Assembly (NCBI GenBank): GCA_013400975.1
Contig: WBMZ01010870.1
Coordinates: 1-64,000, forward strand
Direction: 5' to 3'
Source of the DNA: Atrichornis clamosus
Taxonomy: Eukaryota > Chordata > Aves > Passeriformes > Menuridae
Length of the DNA stretch: 64,000 nt
A program made the translations under genes and the position numbers. Under the pieces are notes generated by a model, which was not told where the DNA came from, made no database searches, and was given only the letters and a program-made list of their open reading frames with translations. Of this stretch, positions 51,101 through 57,242 are shown one piece after another (positions within the stretch are counted from its first letter, which is position 1; each line of letters begins with the position of its first letter).

Positions 51101-54100
51101 TTACAGACCACCAAGCAGCTGTTCAATGATAATGATTCAGTTACTGTCTAGACAGCCTATTGGGCATAAATCAGTGAGCTAAAAGTGTTACACACCTATT
51201 AGAAAAACAAAACCAAACCCTACGTTTCCCATGCACTGTGGCTTTGCCTCCCTGGACAAACAAGTTAGTGAGGCATTTCCTCACCAGCTGTTTTTTTCAG
51301 TAGGCACTGATCTGGGGTGCTTTTAAATGTGGTTGTAGTGCAGGAATACTGTTTGGTAAGTACATAATTGATCGTGGGCATACGTAGCTCATGCAGTCAT
51401 AGTTCAAACAATGTACCTCAAGAGCTATCATGGAGTGTTGCAAGACCTGCTCCATGGCATCTCCAAGGTGTTTGGTTGCAGTAGGACTCTCAGAATCCCT
51501 CTGTTTTTTCCATCTGTTCCTTTCTTTCCTGCCTGCACAGGAGCTGCAGAGATATGAGCAGTACATTTTTGCTGATTACACGAGTGTCATCCAAGTGGAG
51601 AACGTGTATGAAGAGATTTTATATCAGACACTGCTTGAAGAAGCCCTGAAAGGTGAGAACTTCCTTGAGGTGACAGGAATAACATTGCAGCCTGTGGCCC
51701 AGGAGCTCCTCCTTCAGAGCTTCCCAGAGTGCTCACCTGGCTGTTCCAGACCCAGGTCCCCCTTTCCCCAACACTGGTGGTTACAACCCTACAGTATGTT
51801 TTTTTCATTTAGCTCACTAAAGATGTGTTGCAGGCCCTAAAATCTGAGTTATGGGGCAGCTTTACTTAACCCGTGAAACTCAAAGTGAAGGCTTGGCACA
51901 AGCCTTGTTCTAACAAAATGTAATGATGTCAACTTCACTTGAACTCGATTCCCTGGGCCAGGGAGGGACATTCTGTCCTTATTTGCAAAGACTTGGTGAT
52001 GACTAAATGGCAAGACTATGCCAATTGCAAGACTAAGAGAATTGCAAAGACTAATGGCAGCAAAGATTAATTTCCCCAAATGAACTGAACTGCTGGATGC
52101 AGTTTCCAGTACCTCAGTGATGCCAGTGCAGTACTCCACGCAGATCTCTCTGCTTCTGTGTCAGAAAACTCAACTATTCTTAATAAATACTATATATATA
52201 AATAAAAATACTTACACTTGTATCTCTCTGTATCTGCCTGTCTGTCTATACCCTGGAAAAAAGACAAGCAGATGCATTGCATGGGAAGGTTTCATAGACC
52301 ACAGGTACTCCTGTTCAAAAATAGCAGTATAAAAATTGTAACCAGAACACTTCTATTGGCATATTCAATGTAAATCCTTCTGCATTGGAACACTACCCTT
52401 GCGCATTGTGGGTCCTCTGGTAGTTTCCTACTTCAGAAATGCTTAGGTCAATATTAAAGTGCCATTATTCAAACAATAAAATCCCCATCCACAGAAAAGA
52501 AACACGAACTAAAAGGAAGCTGAAAATGAACATTATTGTTGTCTTTAATATCAAAATATACAACAGAAATTCAGGAAAACACTGTGCCTTCTTCCCTGTG
52601 CCTCTGTCAGCCTTTCCAAGACAGTGTGGTGTTTCTGTTTTATTTAGTGATCAGAGAGGCTGCCATTCTGAAGAAGCACAACCTGTTTGAAGACCACCTG
52701 AGCGTGCCCTGTGAGAGCGTGTCCAGCCTGACGGAGCTGAGGACCCCCGTGGGCTCAGCACACACCACCCCCGCCAAGACGCCCGCGGCCGCCCCGGCCG
52801 AGGTGTCGGACACGGAGAGCCAGGGCGATGAAACGCTCGTCGTGACGGGAAAAATTGTGTGGGACAAGGATGCTGATGAAGGAAAGCCGTCAGACAAAGA
52901 GGCAGGCACCCCTGGTAGTGCAGCTGGTGATCAGGCCAGCAGAAGTGAAGCAGTGGTTGTTACAGACATCGGTGAGAAACAGGAGTCCCCTTCAAAGCAA
53001 GGAACTGCAGGGGAAAAAAGCGCCTTGGAGAATGAAACAGAGTGTGTAGTGAACGCTGAGAGGGAGCTCAAGGCACAACAAGAAGCTGTGGAGGAAAAAG
53101 TACCTTCTGGGACTGACACTGCAGTAAAAAATTTTGAAGCCAGCCCTAAAAAAGAACTTAAGATGCCTGAAGGAGCAGTGGAGGAAAAGGTAACTCCAGA
53201 CAGTCCAACGGCTGCTGCCTCTGTCAGCGGCATTGAGGAAGAAAGCAAAGCACAGGAGGGAATTTCTGAGATACAGCTGACTGCCCCATGTGAGAGTGTA
53301 ACAGAAGCAGAGGTTTTAGGGAGTGTGGAAAAGAAAAGCAAGGTAGAAAAAGAAATTAGGGAAAAATTATCTCAGAGTGAAAATGTAGTAGGAACAGGGT
53401 TTGAAGAGGATAGCAAAAAAGGAAGCAGTGAGAGTACTGAGACAGAGATTGTTTCCCAGGATGAGAACACAGGGAAAGCAGGGCTTGGGGATAGTCCTGA
53501 AAAGGAAAGCCAGTCAGAAGAAAAGAGTTGCAAATCCCCTGATGATGTGAATGAGATAAGGAGTTTGCTGATGCTGACAGTTGAGATCCCAGCAGATACT
53601 CCAGCTGAGAACATACAGGAGATCTGCGAGGGTGAGCTACTGAAGTCGCAGGGGCACAATAATGGGAACTATGAGTTGAGCAAAGTGGCTGTGACAGAAA
53701 TTGAGGTGAGCCAGACGATGAGCAGTGAAGATGCAGCAGAGTGTGTGGAGTTCCAGGAGGAGAGACTGTCCTCAGCCAGTGTGGGGACAGAGGGTACAAA
53801 TTCAGAGAGTGTGTCCAGGGGGGCACAAGCAGAGTGGCTGGTGCAAAGCTGGGCTCCGCCTCAGGAGGCAAAGGCAGAGACCAAGCAAAGCGTGTGGTAC
53901 ACAGGTGTGGGAAGTGAGGGATGGCAGCCAGAGGAGCACACCGGAAATGTGCTGGAAGGCAAAAGGCTGCCTTGGGAGGAGGGGGCAGGGAATAGCCTTG
54001 CTGCCCCGGTGGAGGTGGGGACACGGGGCTCCTTTCCGAGTCCTGCTGCCAAGTCAGACACGCCGGACGTGCCCATTTTGGATAGGGAAAACCCTGGCAC

Positions 54101-54311
54101 AGGACTGCTGGAGCCGGTGGCCCTGGTGCCGCAGCAGCACGAGGGGCAGGCCATGGGAAAGGGCACAGCAGCTACAGGGGCTGGTCAGGGCCGGGGGAAG
54201 CCAGAAGATGATTCATCTTCACACGCAGAAATTGAAAGCACAGAAGTAAAAGAGATTCTCCCAGAAGAAAACAGAGAAGATACCTGTGCACAGCAAAGCT
54301 CTGAAGAGTAG
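94..54311 (+). CDS. NIBAN1: NIBAN1 (FAM129A, Niban apoptosis regulator 1), complete, 14 coding exons
   Basis: The join of 94-148, 26553-26683, 27745-27876, 28589-28703, 30011-30178, 42832-42947, 45266-45370, 45464-45626, 46440-46627, 46883-47044, 49034-49144, 49724-49831, 51541-51652 and 52648-54311 gives one open frame of 3330 nt (1109 residues plus stop). Every junction is GT/AG and phase-compatible. The protein starts MGGSASAQLDDGKCAYIRG, an N-myristoylation-type start (Gly2, Ser6), and then matches recalled human NIBAN1 through the PH-like region (about residues 65-200) and the helical Niban core (to about 555). The acidic, Ser/Glu-rich tail (556-1109) is poorly conserved and longer than in human (about 928 residues in total). 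Known role of the family: a stress-induced cytoplasmic protein reported to affect eIF2alpha, 4E-BP1 and S6K phosphorylation and to link Akt to nucleophosmin/MDM2/p53. NIBAN2 and NIBAN3 are excluded by the N-terminus and by the EDEM3 neighbour. Confidence 0.97.
158..262 (+). repeat. short GC-rich repeat, unit about 12 bp
   Basis: Imperfect copies of GCCGGGATTGCC and GCCGGGAATGCC follow each other just inside intron 1, within the CpG-rich block next to exon 1. The array is short and diverged. Confidence 0.6.
2588..2658 (+). mobile_element. CR1 3' fragment
   Basis: TTGGACTTGATGATCC, GGGTCTGTTCCAATGC and tandem ATTCCATG units match the CR1 3' end in sense orientation. Heavily 5'-truncated. Confidence 0.75.
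4372..4525 (+). mobile_element. CR1 fragment, sense
   Basis: CCCCTGGAGGTGTTTAAAAA, then GACTGGATGGGGCACTCAGT, GGTTGGACTTGATCTCAAAG and GTCTTTTCCAACCTAG, ending in TGTGTGATTCTGTG units. A typical CR1 3' region, 5'-truncated. Confidence 0.85.
5690..5847 (+). mobile_element. CR1 fragment, sense
   Basis: CCCATCCCTGGAAGTGTCCA, AGGTTGGACAGGGCTTGGAG, GGTGTCCCTGCCCATGGCAG and GAGCTTTAAGGTCATTCCC mark the last 150 bases of CR1. The tail has degenerate ATTCTGAT/CCATGATT units. Confidence 0.9.
7276..7292 (+). repeat. (GGT)n microsatellite
   Basis: About six GGT units in a row in intron 1. Confidence 0.9.
8195..8740. other. GC-rich intronic block
   Basis: GC- and GCTG/CAGC-rich sequence inside intron 1, with three overlapping + strand open frames of 140-151 codons and others on the minus strand. 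None has a recognisable domain. Stop-poor frames are expected from the composition. It could be an intronic CpG-rich regulatory block; there is no direct evidence for that. Confidence 0.4.
9259..9655 (-). mobile_element. CR1 fragment, antisense, about 400 bp
   Basis: Begins with AATCATAGAATTATGGAATG and runs through CTGCCATGGGCAGGGACACC, CAACCTGGCCTTGGACACTT, GGGCAACCTGGGCCAGGGCC and CTCTTCTTCTCCAGGCTCA-type sequence. This is the reverse complement of the CR1 3' region including the end of the reverse transcriptase ORF, seen as the minus-strand peptide LRELGFLSLEKKRL. 5'-truncated. Confidence 0.93.
11760..11890 (-). mobile_element. CR1 3' fragment, antisense
   Basis: AGAATGGTTTGGATTGAAAG, CTGCCATGGGCAGGGACACC and AACCAGGCCTTGGACACTTC. 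Only the last 130 bases of CR1. It abuts an oppositely oriented CR1 at 11911. Confidence 0.9.
11911..12170 (+). mobile_element. CR1 fragment, sense
   Basis: CTACAGGAAATGGCCTCAAG, GGATGGTCAGGCCTTGGCAG, CTGCCCAGGGAGGTGTTGGA and CCCCATCCCTGGAGGTGCCC, ending in GTGATTCTGTTATTCCATG. A longer CR1 3' copy of a different subtype from its neighbour. Confidence 0.88.
16408..16427 (+). repeat. (GAA)n microsatellite
   Basis: Six or more GAA/AGA units in intron 1. Confidence 0.85.
18739..18760. repeat. (AT)n microsatellite
   Basis: An uninterrupted run of AT dinucleotides of about 20 bp in intron 1. Confidence 0.95.
22108..22142 (+). repeat. (GGGT/GGAT)n repeat with G-quadruplex motif
   Basis: GGATGGGTGGGTGGGTGGG lies in a GGAT/GGGT simple repeat. 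22120-22134 is four GGG tracts with single-T loops, a strong parallel G-quadruplex consensus on the transcribed-sense strand. Confidence 0.85.
23440..23500 (-). mobile_element. CR1 3' fragment, antisense, diverged
   Basis: CACAGCATATCCCAAGTTGG then GAGGGACTCACAAGGATCAT match the inverted tail of CR1 (AATATCCTGAGTTGGAAGGG type). Short and diverged. Confidence 0.65.
25083..25160 (-). mobile_element. CR1 internal fragment, antisense
   Basis: CATCCCATGGGCAGGGACAC, CTTCCACTATCCCAGGGTGC and CAGCCTGGCCTTGGACACTT. The usual 3' tail is missing or decayed. Confidence 0.85.
26087..26455 (-). mobile_element. CR1 fragment, antisense, just upstream of exon 2
   Basis: GTCATGGAATAGTTTGGGCT, TTCCAACCCCTGCCATGGGC, CCAACCTGGCCTTGGACACT, CTCTGGGCAACCTGTGCCAG and the ACTGGAAGGCCACAGTTACA end mark a 370-bp inverted CR1 3' copy. 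It ends about 100 bp before NIBAN1 exon 2. Confidence 0.93.
26553..26683 (+). CDS. NIBAN1: NIBAN1 coding exon 2
   Basis: Acceptor ...TTTCCCCTCAG, donor AAG|GTATGT. Encodes KTEAIIKNFSPHYRRQ through SRFLKTK (to residue 62). It matches human KTEAAIKNFSPYYSRQ closely. A minus-strand CR1 ends only about 100 bp upstream of this exon. Confidence 0.95.
26684..27744 (+). other. NIBAN1: NIBAN1 intron 2
   Basis: A 1.06-kb intron. Apart from a CR1 tail at 27408-27475 I see nothing specific in it. Confidence 0.9.
27408..27475 (+). mobile_element. CR1 3' tail, sense
   Basis: GCAGGGGGTTGGAAGTAGGT, TTTAAGGTGCCTTCCAACCC and AAACCACTATAGGGTTCTCT correspond to the last 65 bases of CR1. Confidence 0.8.
27745..27876 (+). 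CDS. NIBAN1: NIBAN1 coding exon 3
   Basis: Acceptor CCCTGCAG, donor GAG|GTAAAC, 44 codons (63-106). Contains GTVLYEAELLHFAEDLRKW and DRYIVIKNDYTVDCFETKE, the start of the PH-like domain, nearly identical in pattern to human Niban. Confidence 0.95.
27877..28588 (+). other. NIBAN1: NIBAN1 intron 3
   Basis: A 712-bp intron. It holds a CR1 tail at 28447-28500, close to the exon 4 acceptor; nothing else stands out. Confidence 0.9.
28447..28500 (-). mobile_element. CR1 3' tail, antisense
   Basis: GAATCATAGAATATCCTGAG then TTGGAAGGGATCCACAAGGA and TCATTGAGTC, the inverted end of a CR1 subtype. Confidence 0.85.
28589..28703 (+). CDS. NIBAN1: NIBAN1 coding exon 4
   Basis: Acceptor GATTTTCCAG, donor CTG|GTAAGT. 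Encodes AYQKGASPKYHILPAGGKVL and YNLLSDKHFPDPA, a conserved strand-rich part of the PH-like domain. It ends in phase 1; Gly145 is split with exon 5. Confidence 0.95.
28704..30010 (+). other. NIBAN1: NIBAN1 intron 4
   Basis: A 1.3-kb intron with no repeat family I recognise. Several short open frames on both strands (up to 149 codons, minus strand) show no recognisable domain. Confidence 0.85.
30011..30178 (+). CDS. NIBAN1: NIBAN1 coding exon 5
   Basis: Acceptor TTCTGTGCAG, donor CGTG|GTGAGT. Encodes SSEKEVAPAFVPLPKEFPVY, LWQPFSRHSCYCF and FSAVLGDCVRHSNR, matching the human end of the PH-like region. The last 18 bases of the exon and its donor look like the first unit of the 40-bp minisatellite that follows directly. 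Confidence 0.95.
30161..30900 (+). repeat. 40-bp minisatellite starting at the exon 5/intron 5 junction, with gap
   Basis: Units of exactly 40 bp start at 30161, 30201 and 30241. After the gap the same unit continues (TGGGACATTC, a variable decamer, GAGTGCGGGA-like, TGGGGATGGC). The first unit includes the last 18 bases of NIBAN1 exon 5 and its GTGAGT donor. The last unit (about 30855-30890) again reads ACGTTCCAACCGCAGTGAGT, resembling exon plus donor. The number of units is unknown because of the N run. Confidence 0.9.
30252..30728. other. assembly gap, 477 N
   Basis: A run of 477 N inside the minisatellite. Both flanks are the same 40-bp repeat, so the gap is most simply a failure to assemble the array. 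The stated length may not be the true one. Open frames reported across it are meaningless. Confidence 1.
31150..31265 (-). mobile_element. CR1 fragment, antisense
   Basis: AGGAATTGTGGAATAGCCTG, GACTGGAAAGGCCCCACGAT, CCTGCACAGACAATCCCAGG and AATCCCACCCTGTGCCATCC match the inverted tail of a CR1 subtype that also occurs at 44151. Confidence 0.85.
32121..32550. repeat. 40-bp minisatellite, about 11 units
   Basis: Unit TCTCCAGGCGGTGTGCAGTC followed by CCCATTCCCGTTCCCCGTGC. Units start every 40 bases from 32121. The central copies (32201-32400) are identical and the edge copies are diverged; the last ones are shortened to about 34-36 bp. No unit contains a stop in any of six frames, so long artefactual open frames cross it on both strands, including 418 codons at 31781-33037 (+). 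Confidence 0.97.
33150..33208 (+). mobile_element. possible CR1 tail, sense, decayed
   Basis: GGGTTTAGATGATCTAATAG followed by GTCTTTTCCATCTCCAGAGC resembles the CR1 3' end (TAGATGATC..GGTC.TTTCCA). Very diverged. Confidence 0.5.
36103..36450 (-). mobile_element. CR1 fragment, antisense, about 350 bp
   Basis: CAGAATCATGGAATGGTTTG, CCATGGGCAGGGACACCTTC, CAGCCTGGCCTTGGACACTT, GGGCAACCTGGGCCAGGGCC and GAGCCTTCTCTTCTCCAAAT, a clear inverted CR1 3' region. Confidence 0.94.
38789..38823 (-). mobile_element. possible CR1 scrap, antisense
   Basis: CTCACCACTAAGCCATGTCC then CCAAGGGCCA resembles a CR1 internal segment (inverted ACCATGTCCCCAAGTGCCA). Only about 35 bases. Confidence 0.35.
40080..40640. 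other. GC-rich intronic block with a 200-codon open frame
   Basis: GC-rich sequence in intron 5 with a + strand frame at 40100-40702 and several overlapping frames on both strands. The predicted peptide is Ser/Pro/Ala/Cys rich and has no domain I recognise. Probably non-coding. Confidence 0.4.
42832..42947 (+). CDS. NIBAN1: NIBAN1 coding exon 6
   Basis: Acceptor TTTTCTCTAG, donor GAG|GTAAAA. Encodes DFLKQTTYEVEAFLEAIQFF through WEMITGNEKE, equivalent to human FEAQAFLEAVQFFRQEKGHYG. This is the start of the helical Niban body. Confidence 0.95.
42948..45265 (+). other. NIBAN1: NIBAN1 intron 6
   Basis: A 2.3-kb intron with one CR1 at 44151-44420. The rest is AT-rich and unremarkable. Confidence 0.9.
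44151..44420 (-). mobile_element. CR1 fragment, antisense
   Basis: GTGGAATCACAGAATATCCT, GAGCTGGAAGGGGCCCACCA, AATCCCACCCTGTGCCTCCC, GGGGAGCCTGTTCAGAGCCC and CCTTTTCCTGATATCCGGCC mark an inverted 3' region of a CR1 subtype about 270 bp long. Confidence 0.92.
45266..45370 (+). CDS. NIBAN1: NIBAN1 coding exon 7
   Basis: Acceptor CATACAG, donor GGT|GTAAGT, 35 codons. Encodes ILSNLVMEELLPNLQTM and a basic stretch KMKGKRNDRKRAWFG, matching human KMKGKKNDRKRTWLG. The intron that follows is only 93 bp long. Confidence 0.95.
45464..45626 (+). CDS. NIBAN1: NIBAN1 coding exon 8
   Basis: Acceptor GGGTTTAG, donor AAAG|GTTAGT. Encodes IVEETYGLVQQQVAEGLSTL and LEGTIRSDMDQILNSKNFLA, closely matching human. 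Ends in phase 1. Confidence 0.95.
45627..46439 (+). other. NIBAN1: NIBAN1 intron 8
   Basis: An 813-bp intron with a short (AAAT)n run at 46157-46175. Nothing else is evident. Confidence 0.9.
46157..46175 (+). repeat. (AAAT)n microsatellite
   Basis: About four AAAT units in intron 8. Confidence 0.85.
46440..46627 (+). CDS. NIBAN1: NIBAN1 coding exon 9
   Basis: Acceptor CCCTCCAG, donor GAG|GTAAGA. Encodes ATVAEPAQKCCTENIQPFLT, SILEELMGPVSSGFMEVR and FDKEVNEIIQDFQKT; the LEELMGPVSSGF block is typical of the Niban family. The open frame continues into the intron, but the donor is strong and the next exon matches human. Confidence 0.95.
46883..47044 (+). CDS. NIBAN1: NIBAN1 coding exon 10
   Basis: Acceptor GGGAATGCAG, 54 codons from NVDQLMNLPSNSVKMEPCY to HIDFVIQRTQNFMQE, as in human. 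The frame-preserving donor is GAG|GTACTG, weak at +5. A rival GTAAGA starts 5 bases downstream (47050) and would shift the frame. Confidence 0.93.
47045..49033 (+). other. NIBAN1: NIBAN1 intron 10
   Basis: A 2-kb AT-rich intron. No repeat family, RNA gene or convincing open frame was recognised in it. Confidence 0.85.
49034..49144 (+). CDS. NIBAN1: NIBAN1 coding exon 11
   Basis: Acceptor TTATTTTTAG, donor AAG|GTAAAT, 37 codons. Encodes LMENAVYTFEQLFSPSC through KVKLRVLK, conserved with human LMENAVFTFEQLLSP...VKLRVLK. Confidence 0.95.
49145..49723 (+). other. NIBAN1: NIBAN1 intron 11
   Basis: A 579-bp intron. I see nothing specific in it. Confidence 0.85.
49724..49831 (+). CDS. NIBAN1: NIBAN1 coding exon 12
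   Basis: Acceptor GTTTTGACAG, donor CCA|GTAGGT, 36 codons. Encodes QYDYDSSTIRKKIFQEALVQ and ITLPTMQKTLASTCKP, nearly identical to human. Confidence 0.95.
49832..51540 (+). other. NIBAN1: NIBAN1 intron 12, with an unexplained long open frame
   Basis: A 1.7-kb intron. A + strand frame is open from before 49916 to the stop at 51020-51022. The first ATG in it is at 49943, giving 359 codons. The predicted peptide is rich in Ser, Cys, Leu and Pro and shows no domain, signal or retroelement motif I recognise. The conserved NIBAN1 transcript joins exon 12 directly to exon 13 across it, so the frame is not part of the normal protein. Confidence 0.6.
51541..51652 (+). CDS. NIBAN1: NIBAN1 coding exon 13
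   Basis: Acceptor GCCTGCACAG, donor AAAG|GTGAGA. Encodes ELQRYEQYIFADYTSVIQVE and NVYEEILYQTLLEEALK, matching human ELQKYEQFIFADHTNMIHVE. Phase 1; Val556 is split with exon 14. Confidence 0.95.
51653..52647 (+). other. NIBAN1: NIBAN1 intron 13
   Basis: A 995-bp intron with a short TATATATAAATAAA-like AT-rich run near 52190. No other feature was seen. Confidence 0.85.
52648..54311 (+). CDS. NIBAN1: NIBAN1 coding exon 14: acidic C-terminal tail and stop
   Basis: Acceptor TTTTATTTAG; 553 further codons to TAG at 54309-54311. The start (VIREAAILKKHNLFEDHLSV, then ESVSSLTEL) is strongly conserved with human. After that only composition is conserved: Glu, Ser, Thr and Gly rich, probably disordered. 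Residues about 670-790 show a loose repeat of roughly 30 residues (ERELKAQQEAVEEKV, KKELKMPEGAVEEKV, EEESKAQEGISE). The protein ends CAQQSSEE, against PELPSEE in human, which supports this stop as the true C-terminus. The frame is also open for over 100 bases upstream of the acceptor, but the human match begins at the acceptor. Confidence 0.95.
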
Positions 54312-55812
54312 GAAGCAGCTTTCAGCCCAGCCCTGCAGGGTCTATTTGCTCCAGTCATCCCTGTTTAATTGTGAATACTTAGGCGGCTCGGGGCTAGAGG
54401 AAAAGGGCTTTACTGTGGTACCCCCGGCTCCTTCAGGTCTCCCACGGATCCCTTCCTGAGTGATGGGTGATGCATTTCCCTGTGGCTGAAACCAGGATAC
54501 TGCTGTGGAACCTCACCTTTCACTTAAAATTTGCTCCCTTTTACAGTTAGAGAAAAAATCTGAAAATGTGACCACTGAATGCTTCAAACACCCAACTATC
54601 ATCATGTTATTTTAACAACTGTTCTTAGTGATGCTCTTGATTTTTAAATGCATGGATTTGACAAGTACGGCTCTCATTCTGGTGGTTGGTACATACTCGA
54701 AGATGCTTTTAGTATTTGCATGCAGTATGCAGGAAACAAATTTTTTAGTAGTTAAACAGAACCAAATAGTTAATTTAGTAGGTTGCTCAAAAGCCACACT
54801 GCAAACTGTGCAAACTGATTACTTAATTATTTTCAAGTTTTGGCAGATATTAAAGACAAGCAAATATTCTGATTTTTTTTCTCTTACTGCTATATTTAAA
54901 AAGGGGAAAGTATGGGAGCAGGTTTCTCAGTCCCACTCTGCACTTCAGGGTTATTTAGCCTTCCTGAGCACTTTATGGCTATTTTATTTTGTTTTATTTT
55001 GTGGAAGGGAGAGATGAGAATGTTTACAATAACTATAACCATTAGGCAGCATCTCTCTGGTTTAAATCCCACCATACAATAAATTCACCTACAGCTACCT
55101 AATACAGAATATTGACTCCAGCCATTCTCATTCCTACTGAGTTACCCAATTCTGGAGGCCTTTTTAGGTGTGGAAATTATGTAGTAAGTTGAAATAATTG
55201 TGAACTATCATAATCACTGCATGTAATTTCTAATACAGATGTTAACTGAAGTGACAAGCAGCCAAAGGTTATTCCATGAGCTTACATTTTGGAGGGCAGA
55301 ATCACATCAAAAAAGCAGTTACTAAAATGAGACAGTTGCTTCCATACATAGGATCTGTATCCAGTCATGATCTCAGCATGGAGTTGCTTATATGTGTTCT
55401 TTACATTTAAGTTTGCACAGAAAAGCTTGGAAAGGAAACACAGTGTTTTAGTAAATTGGCATTTCAAGTGCAAGACCTCACTTTAAAGGTCAGTGTAAGG
55501 CACCTGATAATTTTGGCCCGGTGTTTGAGACTCTTTCTGAATGTCACCCAGTACAGGACAGCAAAGATTAATGAGCAATGCAGGAAGGACCACAGGATTT
55601 ACACCCATAAAGACATGGGAAGGAATAACAAAGTCCTGGGAGCATAATGCGTGTTGGCATTTAACTTCAGCAAACTGTGCAAAGGCTTTTAATGCTATCA
55701 AAATACTCTTTAATACTAACAGAGAATTGACACTAGAGGAACAGGCAAATATTACTGTGCAAGGAAGGAACATTGTTGAGTAATTGGATTAACTGCTCTG
55801 CCACTGTTGTAA

Positions 55813-55818
55813 AATAAA
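55813..55818 (+). terminator. NIBAN1: AATAAA, possible proximal poly(A) signal
   Basis: AATAAA in TTGTAAAATAAATGCAATTC, with only a weak GT-rich stretch about 40 bases further on. It could give a shorter transcript. Confidence 0.4.
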
Positions 55819-56816
55819 TGCAATTCCTATTTATTCTTGAAGCTGAACTGTGCTATGGAAACATGAAGGTCACATGTTTTCCTTGCAGAGTATTTTGACT
55901 CGTTTCCTCCTTATATTTCATGCAAAAATACTAATTTGTAGACATACAAACCACTGCCAGCCAGATTTTTTTTTAGAAATCATGTATCACTGTCAGCTGC
56001 TTCATTTTTACAAATCATTAACTGTTTTTCATTGGTAGTGAGTGTTAAACGACTTCAAATTTATAACATGTGCTTTAGAGTTAAGCAGCAGCCTCTTTTA
56101 GCTAAAATTACTGGGCATGATGGGTTTTTAATACTTTTTTTGTGTGGAAGACAACAAGCATGGCAGCAAAAAAAGACTGCAGTCTCCTGCAAGAGGAAAC
56201 TAATTTGTTCTAATAGGAATTAGATACATCTGTACAGACAGCATTTAGCATAAGTATTCTCATCATGGTAATTTTGGAGTTATTTCTGTGGCAGGCTTAG
56301 ATCCGGGTAATATTTTCCTGTAATATGAGTTGACTTGCTGAATGCAGATGCTCAGATGTTTTTCACAAGTGGGATAGGAAAGGACAGGGAAGATTCAGCA
56401 TCACCTAGTTTTGCAATTTAAATTGAAGTTCCTCATGGCTAGGGGACTGGTTTTTTCCCGTTTTTGGATATTTTCTGTCCATTTGCAAATGGATAAAGTA
56501 GCATTTTTTTGTCTTTACCACGCTTGGTTAGAAGCAACAGCTTGGTTAGAAGAGGTCAACAATCTGCAAAGTTACATGAGACCACTAATCAAAAATTACA
56601 ATAATCCACCCATTCTGTCTTTTTGTTGCTTTCTTGCAATTTCCTGCACGTGCCTGGAAAATTAATTATTTCACTTGCCATCAAGGAACAGTAATAAATC
56701 ACCTCTCACGGCCCATGGCCGAGGGTCGTGTGCCCGGTGAAATTCCATGGGGTTTCCACTGTTGACATGAAACACGTTGTATTTGCCTGGAACTTCGTAC
56801 AAACGCTTGTCATGGA

Positions 56817-56822
56817 AATAAA
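56817..56822 (+). terminator. NIBAN1: AATAAA, likely main NIBAN1 poly(A) signal
   Basis: AATAAA is followed at a suitable distance by a GT-rich element, GCTTTTGTGTGTGAGTGA (about 56851-56868). This is the best signal-plus-downstream-element combination after the stop, and the last before the CR1 and the EDEM3 CpG island. Confidence 0.65.
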
Positions 56823-56931
56823 GACACTCTTCCCTTCCATTGCTGGGAGGCTGCTTTTGTGTGTGAGTGATAATGTGGGGGGATATTTTAAAAAATGTTC
56901 TTCAGGCAGCTGGGAATGAGGGAGGTGTTTC

Positions 56932-57242
56932 CTTCCAGGGCCTGAGGGGAGCCTGCGGGAAAGACGGAGAGGGACTTTTTACAAGAGCATGGAGTGACAG
57001 GATGGGGAGGAATGGCTTCAAACTGAGGGTGAGATTGGGTATTTACGAGTATGTTCTTCCCTTTGAGGGTGCTGAGCCCCGAGCACAGGCTGCCCGGAGA
57101 AATTGTGACTGCCCCATCCCTGAAAGTGTCCAAGGCCAGGCTGAACGGGGCTTGGAGCAGCCTGGGATAGTGGAAGGTGTCCCTGCCCGTGTCAGGGGGT
57201 GGGATTAGTTGAGCTTTACGGTCCCTTCCATCCCACACCACT
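56932..57242 (+). mobile_element. CR1 fragment, sense, between the two genes
   Basis: CTTCCAGGGCCTGAGGGGAG, GAGAGGGACTTTTTACAAGA, AGGCTGCCCGGAGAAATTGT, CCCATCCCTGAAAGTGTCCA, GGGATAGTGGAAGGTGTCCC and GAGCTTTACGGTCCCTTCCA. It includes the end of the CR1 ORF (peptide like KDGEGLFTRAWSDR) and reaches the edge of the EDEM3 CpG island. Confidence 0.93.

Larger units (their letters stand above)
54312..56840 (+). other. NIBAN1: NIBAN1 3'UTR
   Basis: AT-rich sequence after the stop codon, with no exons or repeat families recognised, several ATTTA pentamers, and AATAAA hexamers at 55078, 55813, 56693 and 56817. The right end is set by the best polyadenylation context, so it is an estimate. Confidence 0.7.
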
